Of a stretch of DNA of 64,000 bases, positions 50,338-58,912 are shown piece after piece. The notes beneath the pieces were generated by a model. That model saw nothing but the letters and a program-made list of their open reading frames with translations. It was not told where the DNA came from and searched no databases. The position numbers and the translations under genes are program-made. The stretch lies in contig NZ_JACDUR010000001.1 in the NCBI RefSeq assembly GCF_013761175.1, positions 62,001-126,000 of the forward strand, in the 5' to 3' direction. The DNA comes from Nonomuraea soli. GTDB taxonomy: Bacteria; Actinomycetota; Actinomycetes; Streptosporangiales; Streptosporangiaceae. The first letter of the stretch is position 1, and each line of letters starts with the position of its first letter.

Positions 50338-51207
50338 ATGACACCTGGTGCCCTTGGCCGGATCGAGAGCGAATTACCCGGTTTGCCGGAAGCGTTACGC
50401 CGGGTCGGCGAGGTCATCCTCGAGGATCCGGCCGAAGCGGCCCGCTCCACGATCATCGCCTTGGCCGAGCGTGCGGGCAGTTCTCCCGCGACCGTCACCC
50501 GCTTCTGCCGGGCGTTCGGTTTCGCGGGCTATGCCGACCTGCGTGTGGTGCTCGCCACCGAGACGGGCCGCGCCGCGCAGGCGGGCTGGGGCGCGGGCGT
50601 GGGCCACGCGATCGGCCCCGACGATCCGCTCGACAGCGCCATCAAGATCATGGCCGCCGCCGACACCCGCCTGATCCAGGACACCGCGGCCCAGGTCGAC
50701 CCCGATACCGTCGGCCAGGTGGCCGACCTGGTCGTCGAAGCACGCAAGATCCTCCTCGTCGGCGTCTCCACCAGCGGTAACGTCGCCGCCATGCTCGCCG
50801 GACGGCTGCGCAGGATAGGCCTGCCGTGCTGGAGCACCTCCGACGCGCACGAGGCGCTCTCGGACGCCGCCCTGCTCACCGCCGGAGACGTCGTGCTCGG
50901 CATCAGCCACCGCGGCCGCACCCGCGAGGTCATCGAAGCGCTCGCCGAGGCCGGCAGCCAGGGCGCCACCACGGTCGCGGTCACCTCCTTCGCCCGCTCG
51001 CCCGTGGCCGAGGTCGCCGACCTGCTGCTGGCCACGGCCGCATCGCCCGAGACCCCGCTGCGCCTGGGCGGACTGGCCGCCGCGCACGCCCAGCTGTTCG
51101 TGCTCGACGCCGTCTACGTCGCCGTCGCGCAACGCACGCACGAACGCACCAGCCAGGCCTTCGCCCGGACGATCCGGGCGGTCGAGAGTCACCGGGTGGA
51201 GAGATGA
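50338..51207 (+). CDS. MurR/RpiR family transcriptional regulator (locus 2)
   Basis: A 289-residue paralogue of the 41058 gene product: LPEALRRVGEVILEDPAEAARSTIIALAERAGSSPATVTRFCRAFGFAGYADLRVVLATETGRAAQ (HTH_6), then a SIS domain (KILLVGVSTSGNVAAMLAGRLRRIG; LGISHRGRTREVIEALAEA). AGGAAA precedes the ATG at 50338. The near-identical HTH recognition region of the two regulators explains why their intergenic motifs are alike, and cross-regulation is likely. Its stop overlaps by ATGA the SIS gene. Confidence 0.92.
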   Translation: MTPGALGRIESELPGLPEALRRVGEVILEDPAEAARSTIIALAERAGSSPATVTRFCRAFGFAGYADLRVVLATETGRAAQAGWGAGVGHAIGPDDPLDSAIKIMAAADTRLIQDTAAQVDPDTVGQVADLVVEARKILLVGVSTSGNVAAMLAGRLRRIGLPCWSTSDAHEALSDAALLTAGDVVLGISHRGRTREVIEALAEAGSQGATTVAVTSFARSPVAEVADLLLATAASPETPLRLGGLAAAHAQLFVLDAVYVAVAQRTHERTSQAFARTIRAVESHRVER

Positions 51208-51941
51208 CCGTGGGATATGCCGAACGAGTCCTGGACCTCGCGCGGGAGGTCGCGGGCACACAGGCCGAGCGGATCGGGCAGGCCGCCGCGCTGCTGGTCA
51301 CGAGCCTGCGCGACGACGGCGTCGTCAACGCCTTCGGCTCCGGCCACTCCGAGGCCATCGCGATGGAGATCGCCGGCCGCGCGGGCGGCCTGGTGCCCAG
51401 CAACCGCCTGACCCCCCGCGACCTGGTCCTGTACGGCGGGCAGCCGCCCTCCGTGCTCACCCCGGAACTCGAACGCGACCCGTCGATCGCCCACACGATC
51501 TACGAGCTGGCGCCCGTCCGCCCGCAGGACGCCTTCGTCCTGATCTCCAGCTCCGGCGTCAACGGCACGGTCGTCGAACTCGCCACGCTGGTCAAGGAGC
51601 GCGGCCACCCGCTGATCGCGATTACCTCGGTCCAGCACAGCACCGCCATGACCTCGCGCCACCCGTCCGGCCGGCGCCTGCTCGACCTCGCCGACGTCGT
51701 GCTCGACAACGGTTCACCGTACGGCGACGCGATCCTCGACCTGCCCGGCGGAGGCGGTTACGGCGCCGTCTCCACCATCACCAGCGCCCTGCTCGCCCAG
51801 CTGATGGTCACCGAGACCATCGAGCGCCTGATCGCGCTCGGCCAGAGCCCGCCCGTCTACCTGTCCGCCAACATCACCGGCGGCGACGAACACAACCGTG
51901 CACTAGAAGCCCGCTACGCCGGGCGTATCAGGAGGTCCTGA
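51204..51941 (+). CDS. SIS domain-containing sugar isomerase/deaminase-like protein (locus 2)
   Basis: A 245-residue paralogue of the 41908 protein: VVNAFGSGHSEAIAMEIAGRAGGLVPSNRLTPRDLVLYGG and AFVLISSSGVNGTVVELATLVKERGHPLIAITSVQHSTAMTSRHPSGRRLLDLADVVLDNGSPYGD. Expected to act on a phosphorylated amino sugar in the cytosol. It overlaps RpiR by 4 bases and the binding-protein gene by one (TGATG), forming a tight operon with the NgcEFG-like genes. Confidence 0.9.
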   Translation: MTVGYAERVLDLAREVAGTQAERIGQAAALLVTSLRDDGVVNAFGSGHSEAIAMEIAGRAGGLVPSNRLTPRDLVLYGGQPPSVLTPELERDPSIAHTIYELAPVRPQDAFVLISSSGVNGTVVELATLVKERGHPLIAITSVQHSTAMTSRHPSGRRLLDLADVVLDNGSPYGDAILDLPGGGGYGAVSTITSALLAQLMVTETIERLIALGQSPPVYLSANITGGDEHNRALEARYAGRIRRS

Positions 51942-53302
51942 TGTCTGTTTCCCGCCGCGAGCTGCTGCGTGCCGCCGCGTTGATCCCCGCCGCCGGAGCC
52001 TTGGCCGCCTGCGCCACGCCCGTGCAGCAGACACCCGCCACCCAGGCGGCAGGGGCCAAGAAGGCGCTGGAAGTGTGGATCTTCGACGGCGGCTTCGGCC
52101 ACCAGTACGCCACCGACATCCACCAGCCGCTCTTCAAGAGCAAGTTCCCCGACGTGGAGGTCAAGCACAACTTCACCAAGGAGATCACCAAGGTCCTGCA
52201 GCCGCGCTTCGCCGGAGGCAACCCGCCCGACGTGATCGACAACTCCGGCGCCAACGCCATGGACTTCGGCGCCCTGGCCCAGGACGGCCAGCTGCTCGAC
52301 CTCGGCCCGCTGCTGGAGATGCCCAGCTGGGACGACGAGAGCGTCAAGGTGAAGGACACCGTCGACCCGGCGGTGATCAACTTCGGCACCTTCGACGGCA
52401 AGTTCTTCGTCCTGGGCTATGTGAACTACATCTTCGGCGTCTGGTACTCCCAGAAGGCCTTCACCGACAACGGCTGGGCCGCGCCCAAGACCTGGGACGA
52501 CTTCATCGCGCTCTGCGAGACGATCAAGAAGTCCGGCAAGATGGCGCCCTTCACCTACGCGGGCAAGCACCCGCAGTACCTCTACGAGATCCTCCTCACC
52601 ATGGCCGCCAAGATCGGCGGCAACGACGTCCTGGTCAACATCGACAACCTCGAGGACGGGGCCTGGAAGGCCCCCGCGATGCTGGAGGCGGCCACACGCT
52701 GGGCCGAGGTCGGGGCCAAGTACCTCATGGAGGGCACCGCCGGCCTCGACCACGTGCAGACGCAGACCGCGCAGAACAAGTACGAGGTCGCCATGCTGCC
52801 GTCGGGCTCCTGGCTGGAGAACGAGCAGAAGTCCACCACCCCGCCCGACTTCGCCTACGGCATGTTCCCCGTGCCCGACGTCACCGGCTCCGACAAGCTG
52901 CCGTACGGCACGCTGCACACCCAGCCGGGCGAGAACTTCATCGTCCCGGCAAAGGCCGCCAACACCCAGGGCGGCGTCGACTACCTTCGGGCGATGTTGT
53001 CGAAGAAGGCCGCCGGCGACTTCAGCAAGATGGTCGCCACCGTCTCGGTGGTCAAGGGCGCGGGCGAGGGCCTCGAACTGTCGCCCGGCGTCAAGAGCGC
53101 CTCCGCCGCCGTGGCCGCCGCCGGGTCCAACACCGTCTTCTACCGCTGGCAGAGCTGGTACGCCCAGCTCAAGGACGAGGCCATCGCCGCCACCGGCCAG
53201 CTCATGACCGGCGGCGTCACCCCCGAGAAGTACCTGGAGCGCATCCAGGCCAAGGCCGAAGAGATCAAGAAGGACTCCTCCATCAAGAAATTCAAGCGCT
53301 GA
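51941..53302 (+). CDS. ngcE: N-acetylglucosamine/chitobiose-type ABC transporter substrate-binding lipoprotein (NgcE-like)
   Basis: A 453-residue binding protein. A Tat-type lipoprotein signal is visible: SRRELLRAA twin arginine, hydrophobic core, and lipobox LAAC (residues 22-25). The mature part EVWIFDGGFGHQYATDIHQPLFKSKFPDVEVKHNFTKEITKVLQPRFAGGNPPDVIDNSGANAMDFGALAQDGQLLDLGPLL is characteristic of NgcE, the GlcNAc/chitobiose binding protein of Streptomyces. The family assignment is from memory of the signature; affinity is not known. Tat export means it folds before export. Confidence 0.88.
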   Translation: MSVSRRELLRAAALIPAAGALAACATPVQQTPATQAAGAKKALEVWIFDGGFGHQYATDIHQPLFKSKFPDVEVKHNFTKEITKVLQPRFAGGNPPDVIDNSGANAMDFGALAQDGQLLDLGPLLEMPSWDDESVKVKDTVDPAVINFGTFDGKFFVLGYVNYIFGVWYSQKAFTDNGWAAPKTWDDFIALCETIKKSGKMAPFTYAGKHPQYLYEILLTMAAKIGGNDVLVNIDNLEDGAWKAPAMLEAATRWAEVGAKYLMEGTAGLDHVQTQTAQNKYEVAMLPSGSWLENEQKSTTPPDFAYGMFPVPDVTGSDKLPYGTLHTQPGENFIVPAKAANTQGGVDYLRAMLSKKAAGDFSKMVATVSVVKGAGEGLELSPGVKSASAAVAAAGSNTVFYRWQSWYAQLKDEAIAATGQLMTGGVTPEKYLERIQAKAEEIKKDSSIKKFKR

Positions 53303-53307
53303 TCCTG

Positions 53308-54204
53308 ATGAGACGACGACTGTTCATCTTCTCCTTCCTCGTCGCCCCGGTGACGCTCTACCTGGTCTACGTCATCGCGCCGTACGCCCAGGCGTTCTAC
53401 ATCGCCATGACGAACTGGCGCGGCGTCAACGCCGCGCCCCAGTTCATCGGGCTGGAGAACTTCGGGCGGCTGCTGGGCGACGGGGTCTTCTGGAAGGCGG
53501 TGGGGCACAACGCGCTGCTGCTGGCCCTGCTGCCGGTGATCACCATCGCCCTGGCCCTGGTCTTCGCCTACCTGCTCAACGTGGGCGGCGCCGGAGGCAG
53601 GACCGGGGTCTGGGGGTCGAAGTTCTACCGCGTGCTGTTCTTCTTCCCCCAGGTGCTCGCGGTGACCATCGTCGCCGTGCTGTTCCAGCAGGTCTTCAGG
53701 CCCGACGACAGCGGCATGCTCAACGCCCCGCTCATGGCGCTCGGGCTCAAGCCGGTCGGCTTCCTGTCCAACCCGTCGATCGCCCTGTGGTCGGTCATGG
53801 CGGTCCTGATCTGGCAGGCGGTCGGCTTCTACGTCGTGCTCTTCTCCGCCGGGCTGGCCTCCATCCCGCGCGAGATGTTCGAGGCGGCGCAGATCGACGG
53901 CGCCGGCCGCATGTCGATGTTCTTCCGCGTGACCCTGCCGCTGCTGCGCGACACCGTGCAGGTGGCCTGGGTCTACCTCGGCATCATCGCCATGGACGCC
54001 TTCGCCATCGTCTGGGTCATGACCGACCAGCACGGAGGCCCCGACCGCTCCACCACGGTGATGGCGGCCGAGATCTACCGCAACGCCTTCCAGTACTTCC
54101 AGTTCGGCTATGCCTCGGCGCTCGGTGTGGTGATGTTCTTCTTCGTCCTCGGCTTCGCCGTCCTGTCGCTGCGCCTGTCACGGCGGGAACGGATCGAGTT
54201 CTGA
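53308..54204 (+). CDS. ngcF: Carbohydrate ABC transporter permease (NgcF-like)
   Basis: A 298-residue permease: FIFSFLVAPVTLYLVYVIAPYAQAFYIAMTNWRG, KFYRVLFFFPQVLAVTIVAVLFQQVF and the EAA loop MFEAAQIDGAGRMSMFFRVTLPLLRDT. Six membrane segments are predicted. Second component of the locus-2 importer; ATG 53308 follows the NgcE-like stop by five bases. The symbol rests on position and the NgcE-like neighbour. Confidence 0.9.
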   Translation: MRRRLFIFSFLVAPVTLYLVYVIAPYAQAFYIAMTNWRGVNAAPQFIGLENFGRLLGDGVFWKAVGHNALLLALLPVITIALALVFAYLLNVGGAGGRTGVWGSKFYRVLFFFPQVLAVTIVAVLFQQVFRPDDSGMLNAPLMALGLKPVGFLSNPSIALWSVMAVLIWQAVGFYVVLFSAGLASIPREMFEAAQIDGAGRMSMFFRVTLPLLRDTVQVAWVYLGIIAMDAFAIVWVMTDQHGGPDRSTTVMAAEIYRNAFQYFQFGYASALGVVMFFFVLGFAVLSLRLSRRERIEF

Positions 54205-55070
54205 TGTCTCGCAAACACCACCTGGGTCCCCTGAACGTCCTGATGCACATCGCCCTGGCCGTCTGGGCGCTGCTCATCATCGTGCCGCTGGTGTGGACCT
54301 TCCTCGCCTCGGTCAAGAGCGAGGACGAGATCTTCAGCGACGCCTGGTCGCTGCCGGCCACGCTGCGCTGGGACAACTTCGCCAGAGCCTGGGAGCAGGC
54401 GCACATCGGGCAGTACATGCTCAACAGCGTCATCGTCGTCTTCTTCGGCGTGCTGGGCACGATGCTGCTCGGCTCCATGGCCGCCTACGTGCTGGCGCGT
54501 TACCCCTTCCGCGGCAACCGCGCCATCTACCTGCTGTTCGTCTCCGGGCTGGCCTTTCCCATCTACCTGGCGCTGACGCCGCTGTTCTTCGTCGTGCAGA
54601 ACATGGGCACCATCCCGGTCATCGGCCCCTACATCGGGCTCAACACCCATGCCGGGCTGATCCTGGTGTACATCGCCTACTCGATGCCGTTCACGGTGTT
54701 CTTCCTCGCCGCGTTCTTCCGCACCCTGCCGACGGCGGTGGCGGAGGCGGCCCTGGTCGACGGGGCCTCGCACACGCGGATCTTCTTCCAGATCATGCTG
54801 CCGATGGCCCGGCCCGGCATAGTCTCGATCACCATCTTCAACGTGCTCGGGCAGTGGAACCAGTACCAGAAGCCGCTGGTGCTGCTGCAGGACCGGGACA
54901 AGTGGGTGCTGACGCAGGGGATCGCCGACATCTCGACGGCGGCGGGCTACGACCAGGACTGGTCGGCGCTGTTCGCCGCGCTGACGCTGGCGATCCTGCC
55001 GATGCTCATCGTGTACACGATCTTCCAGCGCCAGATCCAGTCGGGCCTGACCGCGGGAGCGCTGAAGTGA
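54204..55070 (+). CDS. ngcG: Carbohydrate ABC transporter permease (NgcG-like)
   Basis: A 288-residue permease: HIALAVWALLIIVPLVWTFLASVKSEDEIFSDAWSLP, YLLFVSGLAFPIYLALTPLFFVVQNMG, EAA loop VAEAALVDGASHTRIFFQIMLPMARPG and the C-terminal QRQIQSGLTAGALK. It overlaps NgcF-like by one base (TGATG). No ATPase follows; an external MsiK-like ATPase is presumably shared with locus 1. Confidence 0.9.
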   Translation: MSRKHHLGPLNVLMHIALAVWALLIIVPLVWTFLASVKSEDEIFSDAWSLPATLRWDNFARAWEQAHIGQYMLNSVIVVFFGVLGTMLLGSMAAYVLARYPFRGNRAIYLLFVSGLAFPIYLALTPLFFVVQNMGTIPVIGPYIGLNTHAGLILVYIAYSMPFTVFFLAAFFRTLPTAVAEAALVDGASHTRIFFQIMLPMARPGIVSITIFNVLGQWNQYQKPLVLLQDRDKWVLTQGIADISTAAGYDQDWSALFAALTLAILPMLIVYTIFQRQIQSGLTAGALK

Positions 55071-55149
55071 CCTGGTACGGCGTCGCGGGTCAGCCAATCG
55101 TGAGCGTCGTTATTGGTGGTCATGGGACGGGGCGGGGCATGATCGAAGG

Positions 55150-55806
55150 ATGACCAAGCGCATTCTGATCGTCCTCACCAGCCACGACGACCTCGCCGGT
55201 CTGCGCAAGACCGGGTTCTACGTCTCCGAGGCGGCCCACCCGTGGCAGGTGTTCCGCGAGGCGGGCTACGAGGTGGAGCTCGCCAGCGTGGCCGGCGGGG
55301 TGGCGCCGCAGGACGGCTACGACCCCGACGACGCCGCCCAGCGGGAGTTCGTGGCCGCCTTCGACCTGGAGCACACCACGGCCCTGGCCGACGTCGACCC
55401 CTCACGCTACGACGCCGTGCTGTACGCCGGAGGGCACGGCACGATGTGGGACTTCCCCGCCAACCCCGACGTCTCCCGCCCCGGGCGCGACGTCTACGAG
55501 GCGGGCGGCGTCGTGGCCGCGGTCTGCCACGGCCCGGCCGCGCTCGTGGACCTGACCCTGTCCGACGGCTCCTTCCTGCTGGACGGCAAGCGCGTGGCCG
55601 GCTTCACCAACGCGGAGGAGCAGGCCGTCGGGCTCACCGACGTGGTGCCGTTCCTGCTGGCCGACAAGCTGACCGAGCGCGGGGCGACCCACGTGCCGGG
55701 GCCCGAGTGGCAGCCGCAGGTCGTGGTCGATGGGCGCCTGGCGACCGGGCAGAACCCGCAGAGCGCCACCGCCCTCGCCCAGGAGATCGTGAAGCTGCTC
55801 TCCTAG
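55150..55806 (+). CDS. DJ-1/PfpI family protein (type 1 glutamine amidotransferase-like)
   Basis: A 218-residue DJ-1/PfpI protein. The nucleophile elbow is AAVCHGPAAL; the YAGGHGTMWDFPANP loop and the FTNAEEQAVGLTDVVPFLLAD segment place it with Hsp31/YDR533c-like glyoxalase III/deglycase relatives. Cys, His and an upstream acidic residue (near GYDPDD) would complete the site. It may detoxify methylglyoxal or repair glycated molecules. It ends 4 bases into the stop of the MerR gene on the other strand. Confidence 0.9.
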   Translation: MTKRILIVLTSHDDLAGLRKTGFYVSEAAHPWQVFREAGYEVELASVAGGVAPQDGYDPDDAAQREFVAAFDLEHTTALADVDPSRYDAVLYAGGHGTMWDFPANPDVSRPGRDVYEAGGVVAAVCHGPAALVDLTLSDGSFLLDGKRVAGFTNAEEQAVGLTDVVPFLLADKLTERGATHVPGPEWQPQVVVDGRLATGQNPQSATALAQEIVKLLS

Positions 55807-56171
55807 CAGTCGGGCAGGCGGCCCTCGTAGATGCCGACCTTGTGCTCGATCACCTCGAGGCACGCGTTGAGCTCGGCGAGCTGCTCCAGCACGTGCTCGC
55901 GGTGACGCTTGAGCAGGTCCAGGCGCTCCTTCTCGTTGCCGGGGCCCTGCCGTACCAGCTCGGTGTATTCGCGGATCACCGGCAGCGGCATGCCCGACGA
56001 GCGCAGGCGGATGCAGACGCCGAGCCAGCCGACGTCGTCCTCGGTGTAGAGGCGCCGCCCGCCCGCGGCTCGCCTCACCGGGTTGGCCAGCAGCCCTTCG
56101 CGCTCGTAGAAGCGGAGCGTGTGCACGCTGAGGCCGGTGCGTTCCGCCACCTGCCCGATGCTGAGGGTCAT
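55803..56171 (-). CDS. MerR family transcriptional regulator
   Basis: A 122-residue short MerR protein: MTLSIGQVAERTGLSVHTLRFYEREGLLANPVRRAAGGRRLYTEDDVGWLGVCIRLRSSGMPLPVIREYTELVRQG, then a coiled coil (ERLDLLKRHREHVLEQLAELNACLEVIEHKVGIYEG). No clustered cysteines for metal sensing; the short C-terminus is like those of aldehyde-responsive (AdhR-like) regulators. The divergent aldo/keto reductase promoter has a MerR-type 19-bp spacer palindrome, so this regulator very likely activates that gene. Confidence 0.93.
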   Translation of the reverse strand: MTLSIGQVAERTGLSVHTLRFYEREGLLANPVRRAAGGRRLYTEDDVGWLGVCIRLRSSGMPLPVIREYTELVRQGPGNEKERLDLLKRHREHVLEQLAELNACLEVIEHKVGIYEGRLPDC

Positions 56172-56189
56172 CGTCCGCTCCTTGTCCGC

Positions 56190-56220
56190 TTGATCTAGAG
56201 TCGACTCTAACTCCTAGGGT
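56190..56220 (+). promoter_or_regulatory. MerR-type promoter of the aldo/keto reductase gene
   Basis: -35-like TTGATC (56190-56195) and -10-like TAGGGT (56215-56220) are separated by 19 bp. The spacer holds the perfect palindrome TAGAGTC-GACTCTA (56196-56209). Overlong spacers with a central palindrome are the hallmark of MerR-activated promoters. The start point would fall near 56227-56228, on the ATG, suggesting a leaderless mRNA. Confidence 0.8.
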
Positions 56221-56227
56221 GCCTAGC

Positions 56228-57271
56228 ATGAGATATCGAGTTCTGGGTGGCACGGGCATCGAGGTCAGCGTCCACTGCCTGGGCGCCATGATGTTCGGCA
56301 GCATCGGCAACCCCGACCACGACGACAGCATCAGGATCATCCACGCCGCGCTCGACGCCGGCATCAACTTCGTCGACACCGCCGACATGTACTCCAGCGG
56401 CGAGAGCGAGGAGATCGTCGGCAAGGCGCTGCAGGGCAGGCGCGACGACGTCGTGCTGGCCACCAAGGTGCACTTCCCGATGGGCGAGGGACCCAACCGC
56501 CGCGGCAACTCGCGGCGCTGGATCGTGCGCGAGGTCGAGGACTCCCTGCGCAGGCTCCAGACCGACTGGATCGACCTGTACCAGATCCACCGGCCCGACC
56601 ACACGACAGACATCGAGGAGACCCTCTCCGCGCTGACGGACCTCGTACGTGACGGCAAGATCCGCGCCTTCGGGTGCTCGACCTTCCCCGCCGAGGACAT
56701 CGTGGAGGCCTACCACGTGGCCACGCAGCGCGGGCTGATGCGCTTCCGCACCGAGCAGCCGCCGTACTCCATCCTGGCCCGCGGCATCGAGGCCGACGTG
56801 CTGCCGACCTGCCGGCGGCTCGGCATGGGCGTGCTGACCTGGAGCCCGCTGGCCTCAGGCTTCCTCACCGGGAAGATCCGCAAGGGCGTGACCGCCGACT
56901 CCCACCGGGCCCAGCTGATGGCGCAGCGGTTCGACCCCTCGCTGCCGGTCAACCAGGCCAAGTACGAGGCCGTCGAGAAGCTCGCCGCGCTGGCCGACGA
57001 GATCGGGTGCACCCTGCCAGAACTCGCCGTCGCCTTCGCCGCGGCGCACCCAGGCGTCACCTCGGTGATCACCGGCCCGCGCACCATGGAGCAGCTCGAA
57101 GGGCTGCTGAAGGGGGCCGCGCTGGAGCTCGACGACGCCGTGCTCGACCGCATCGACGAGATCGCCCCGCCCGGCAGCAACACCTACCCGCCCGACGGCG
57201 TGTGGAAGCCGCGCCCGCTCGTCGAGCCCGCGCTGCGCCGCCGCCCCGCCGGGGAGCGCGCCGCGGGCTGA
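56228..57271 (+). CDS. Aldo/keto reductase
   Basis: A 347-residue AKR barrel enzyme. The tetrad is present: Asp/Tyr in FVDTADMYSSGESE, Lys in VLATKVHFP, His in LYQIHRPDHTTD. NADPH-binding elements are at the C-terminal end (SVITGPRTMEQLEGLL). It reduces carbonyls with NADPH; the MerR/AKR arrangement suggests aldehyde or electrophile detoxification. I prefer the ATG at 56228 over the GTG at 56219 because the promoter would start transcription at about 56228. Confidence 0.92.
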   Translation: MRYRVLGGTGIEVSVHCLGAMMFGSIGNPDHDDSIRIIHAALDAGINFVDTADMYSSGESEEIVGKALQGRRDDVVLATKVHFPMGEGPNRRGNSRRWIVREVEDSLRRLQTDWIDLYQIHRPDHTTDIEETLSALTDLVRDGKIRAFGCSTFPAEDIVEAYHVATQRGLMRFRTEQPPYSILARGIEADVLPTCRRLGMGVLTWSPLASGFLTGKIRKGVTADSHRAQLMAQRFDPSLPVNQAKYEAVEKLAALADEIGCTLPELAVAFAAAHPGVTSVITGPRTMEQLEGLLKGAALELDDAVLDRIDEIAPPGSNTYPPDGVWKPRPLVEPALRRRPAGERAAG

Positions 57272-57306
57272 GGAATGTTCCGCCGCTCCCGGGCAGGTGA
57301 AGGGGC

Positions 57307-58113
57307 ATGATTCTGGTACTGGGCGCGACGGGAACGATCGGCCGCCGGGTGGCGGCCCAGCTCGAGGCCGGGGGCCACCCCATACGGGTCGCCTCCAGAC
57401 ACACCCCGACCCCGTTCGACTGGACCGACGCCGCCACCTGGCGCCCGGCCCTCGAAGACATCGGAGCCCTCTTCCTCATGGCGCCCGACGGCCAGGAGAT
57501 CGAGCCCGAACTGGTCGGCCAGGCCGTACGAGGCGGGGTGCGGCGCATCGTCCTGCTGTCGAGCGGCGGCATCGAGGTGATGGGCGACCAGCGCCTGCTC
57601 GCCGCCGAACGCACCGTGCGCGAGTCGGGGGCGCAGTGGACCATCCTGCGGCCGTCGTGGTTCGACCAGAACTTCGACGAGGGCTTCCTGCGGCAGGGGG
57701 TGCTGGCCGGGCACATCACCGTCCCGGTGGGGGAGCTGCGGCAGCCGTTCGTCGACGCGGGCGACATCGCCGCTGTCGCGGTCGCGGCCCTCACCCGTGA
57801 CGGGCACGTGGGGGAGAGCTACGAGGTGACCGGGCCGCGGGCGCTGTCGTTCGCAGAGGCGGCCGCGATCATCGCGCGGGCGGCGGGGCGCGAGGTGCGC
57901 TTCGACGGCTCCGCAGAGGCGTACCTGGCGGCGATGACCGGCGTCGGGATGCCGGAAGAGCAGGTCAAGGGAGAGATCGAGGCGTTCGCGGCACTGCGCG
58001 ACCAGGGGGACGCGCAGCCCACGGACGTGGTGCGGCGGGTGACGGGACGCGCACCCAAGCCGTTCGAGACGTACGCCTCGGAGGCGGCCGGGCGCGGAGC
58101 CTGGGCCGGCTGA
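57307..58113 (+). CDS. NmrA-like NAD(P)-binding oxidoreductase
   Basis: A 268-residue atypical SDR: MILVLGATGTIGRRVAAQLEAGGHPIRVASRHTP (Rossmann), VRRIVLLSSGGIEVMGDQRLLAAERTVRESGAQWTILRPSWFDQNF, and VDAGDIAAVAVAALT. The Tyr/Lys pair of catalytic SDRs is not evident, consistent with NmrA/quinone-reductase (QOR2-like) members that sense or use NADP. Independent ATG 36 bases after the aldo/keto reductase stop, so it may be in the same transcript. Confidence 0.88.
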   Translation: MILVLGATGTIGRRVAAQLEAGGHPIRVASRHTPTPFDWTDAATWRPALEDIGALFLMAPDGQEIEPELVGQAVRGGVRRIVLLSSGGIEVMGDQRLLAAERTVRESGAQWTILRPSWFDQNFDEGFLRQGVLAGHITVPVGELRQPFVDAGDIAAVAVAALTRDGHVGESYEVTGPRALSFAEAAAIIARAAGREVRFDGSAEAYLAAMTGVGMPEEQVKGEIEAFAALRDQGDAQPTDVVRRVTGRAPKPFETYASEAAGRGAWAG

Positions 58114-58161
58114 CCGGATCTCCGCACCACTTGATCGAAGAGACCAAAAGCCACGCCTAGG

Positions 58162-58812
58162 GTGCTGAGAGTGGAACCATCCCGAACCGCCTGGCGAAAC
58201 ACCACCCACGACTGGGCCGCCGACGTCGACCTCGGCCACCTCACCCGCATCCGCGAGAACCCGGCCGAGTTCGCCCCCGGCGGCGTGCTGCACCTGATCC
58301 TCGAAACGATCGCCTACCCGGCCGACGAGGCCGCGAGCACCGGCGGCGGCCGCTGCACCGTCACCCTTCACGCCGACGGCTCGGTGTCCGTGGCCGACCA
58401 GGGGCGAGGCACCGACACCCGCCTCGACGAGCGGGGACGGCCGGTGAGGAAACCCATCATGGCCACCAAGGACCTGCGCTTCTTCGACGACCCCGGGGCC
58501 GAGACGCTTCCCGACGGGCACGCGCGGCGCGGCATGTCCGTCGTCGCCGCGCTCAGCGAGTGGCTCGTCCACACCAACCGGCGTGCCAACGGGGCCTGGA
58601 GTCAGCGCTACGAGCACGGCATCCCCGTCACCGGCCTGGAGCCCCTGGCCGGGGGTGGAGGGACGGGGACGACGGTGCGGTTTCTGGCAGGGGCGCAGCT
58701 GGCGCCGCTCGCGGAGGACTTCGGCCGGTTCGCGGAGGCATGGCCGGGGCTGGCGGTGGACGTCGATGATCGGCGGGGCGGGCGAGCGTCGGCTGCCGGG
58801 GCCGAGCGGTAG
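58162..58812 (+). CDS. Orphan GyrB-like ATPase-domain protein (GHKL fold, degenerate)
   Basis: A 216-residue protein aligning to only the N-terminal ATPase part of DNA gyrase B: HLTRIRENPAEFAPGGVLHLILETIAYPADEA corresponds to VRKRPGMYIG...EVVDNAIDEA, SVSVADQGRGTDT to VxDDGRGIP, and ARRGMSVVAALSEWLVHTNRRANGAWSQRYEHG to the following lid. Glu49 (catalytic) and Asp79 are kept, but the Mg-binding Asn is Tyr52. No toprim or transducer domain exists. Starts at GTG 58162 or 58171. It might bind nucleotide without hydrolysis; function unknown. Confidence 0.75.
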   Translation: MLRVEPSRTAWRNTTHDWAADVDLGHLTRIRENPAEFAPGGVLHLILETIAYPADEAASTGGGRCTVTLHADGSVSVADQGRGTDTRLDERGRPVRKPIMATKDLRFFDDPGAETLPDGHARRGMSVVAALSEWLVHTNRRANGAWSQRYEHGIPVTGLEPLAGGGGTGTTVRFLAGAQLAPLAEDFGRFAEAWPGLAVDVDDRRGGRASAAGAER

Positions 58813-58845
58813 GGGTACACCGGCGCTCGCCTCACCGGCCACCCC

Positions 58846-58912
58846 GATCGGCGCCCGCCGCGACAGGGCTGCCCACTGCCGGTCTGTCAGGTCATGCCGC
58901 CTCCCCGCCACT
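58846..58912 (-). pseudogene. Remnant of IS5-family transposase N-terminus
   Basis: On the minus strand the frame reads VAGRRHDLTDRQWAALSRRAP. RHDLTDxQWAxL is the conserved start of IS5-family transposases. Similarity ends after about 22 codons, and no catalytic DDE part follows. No inverted repeats were recognised. The short length makes this tentative. Confidence 0.45.
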
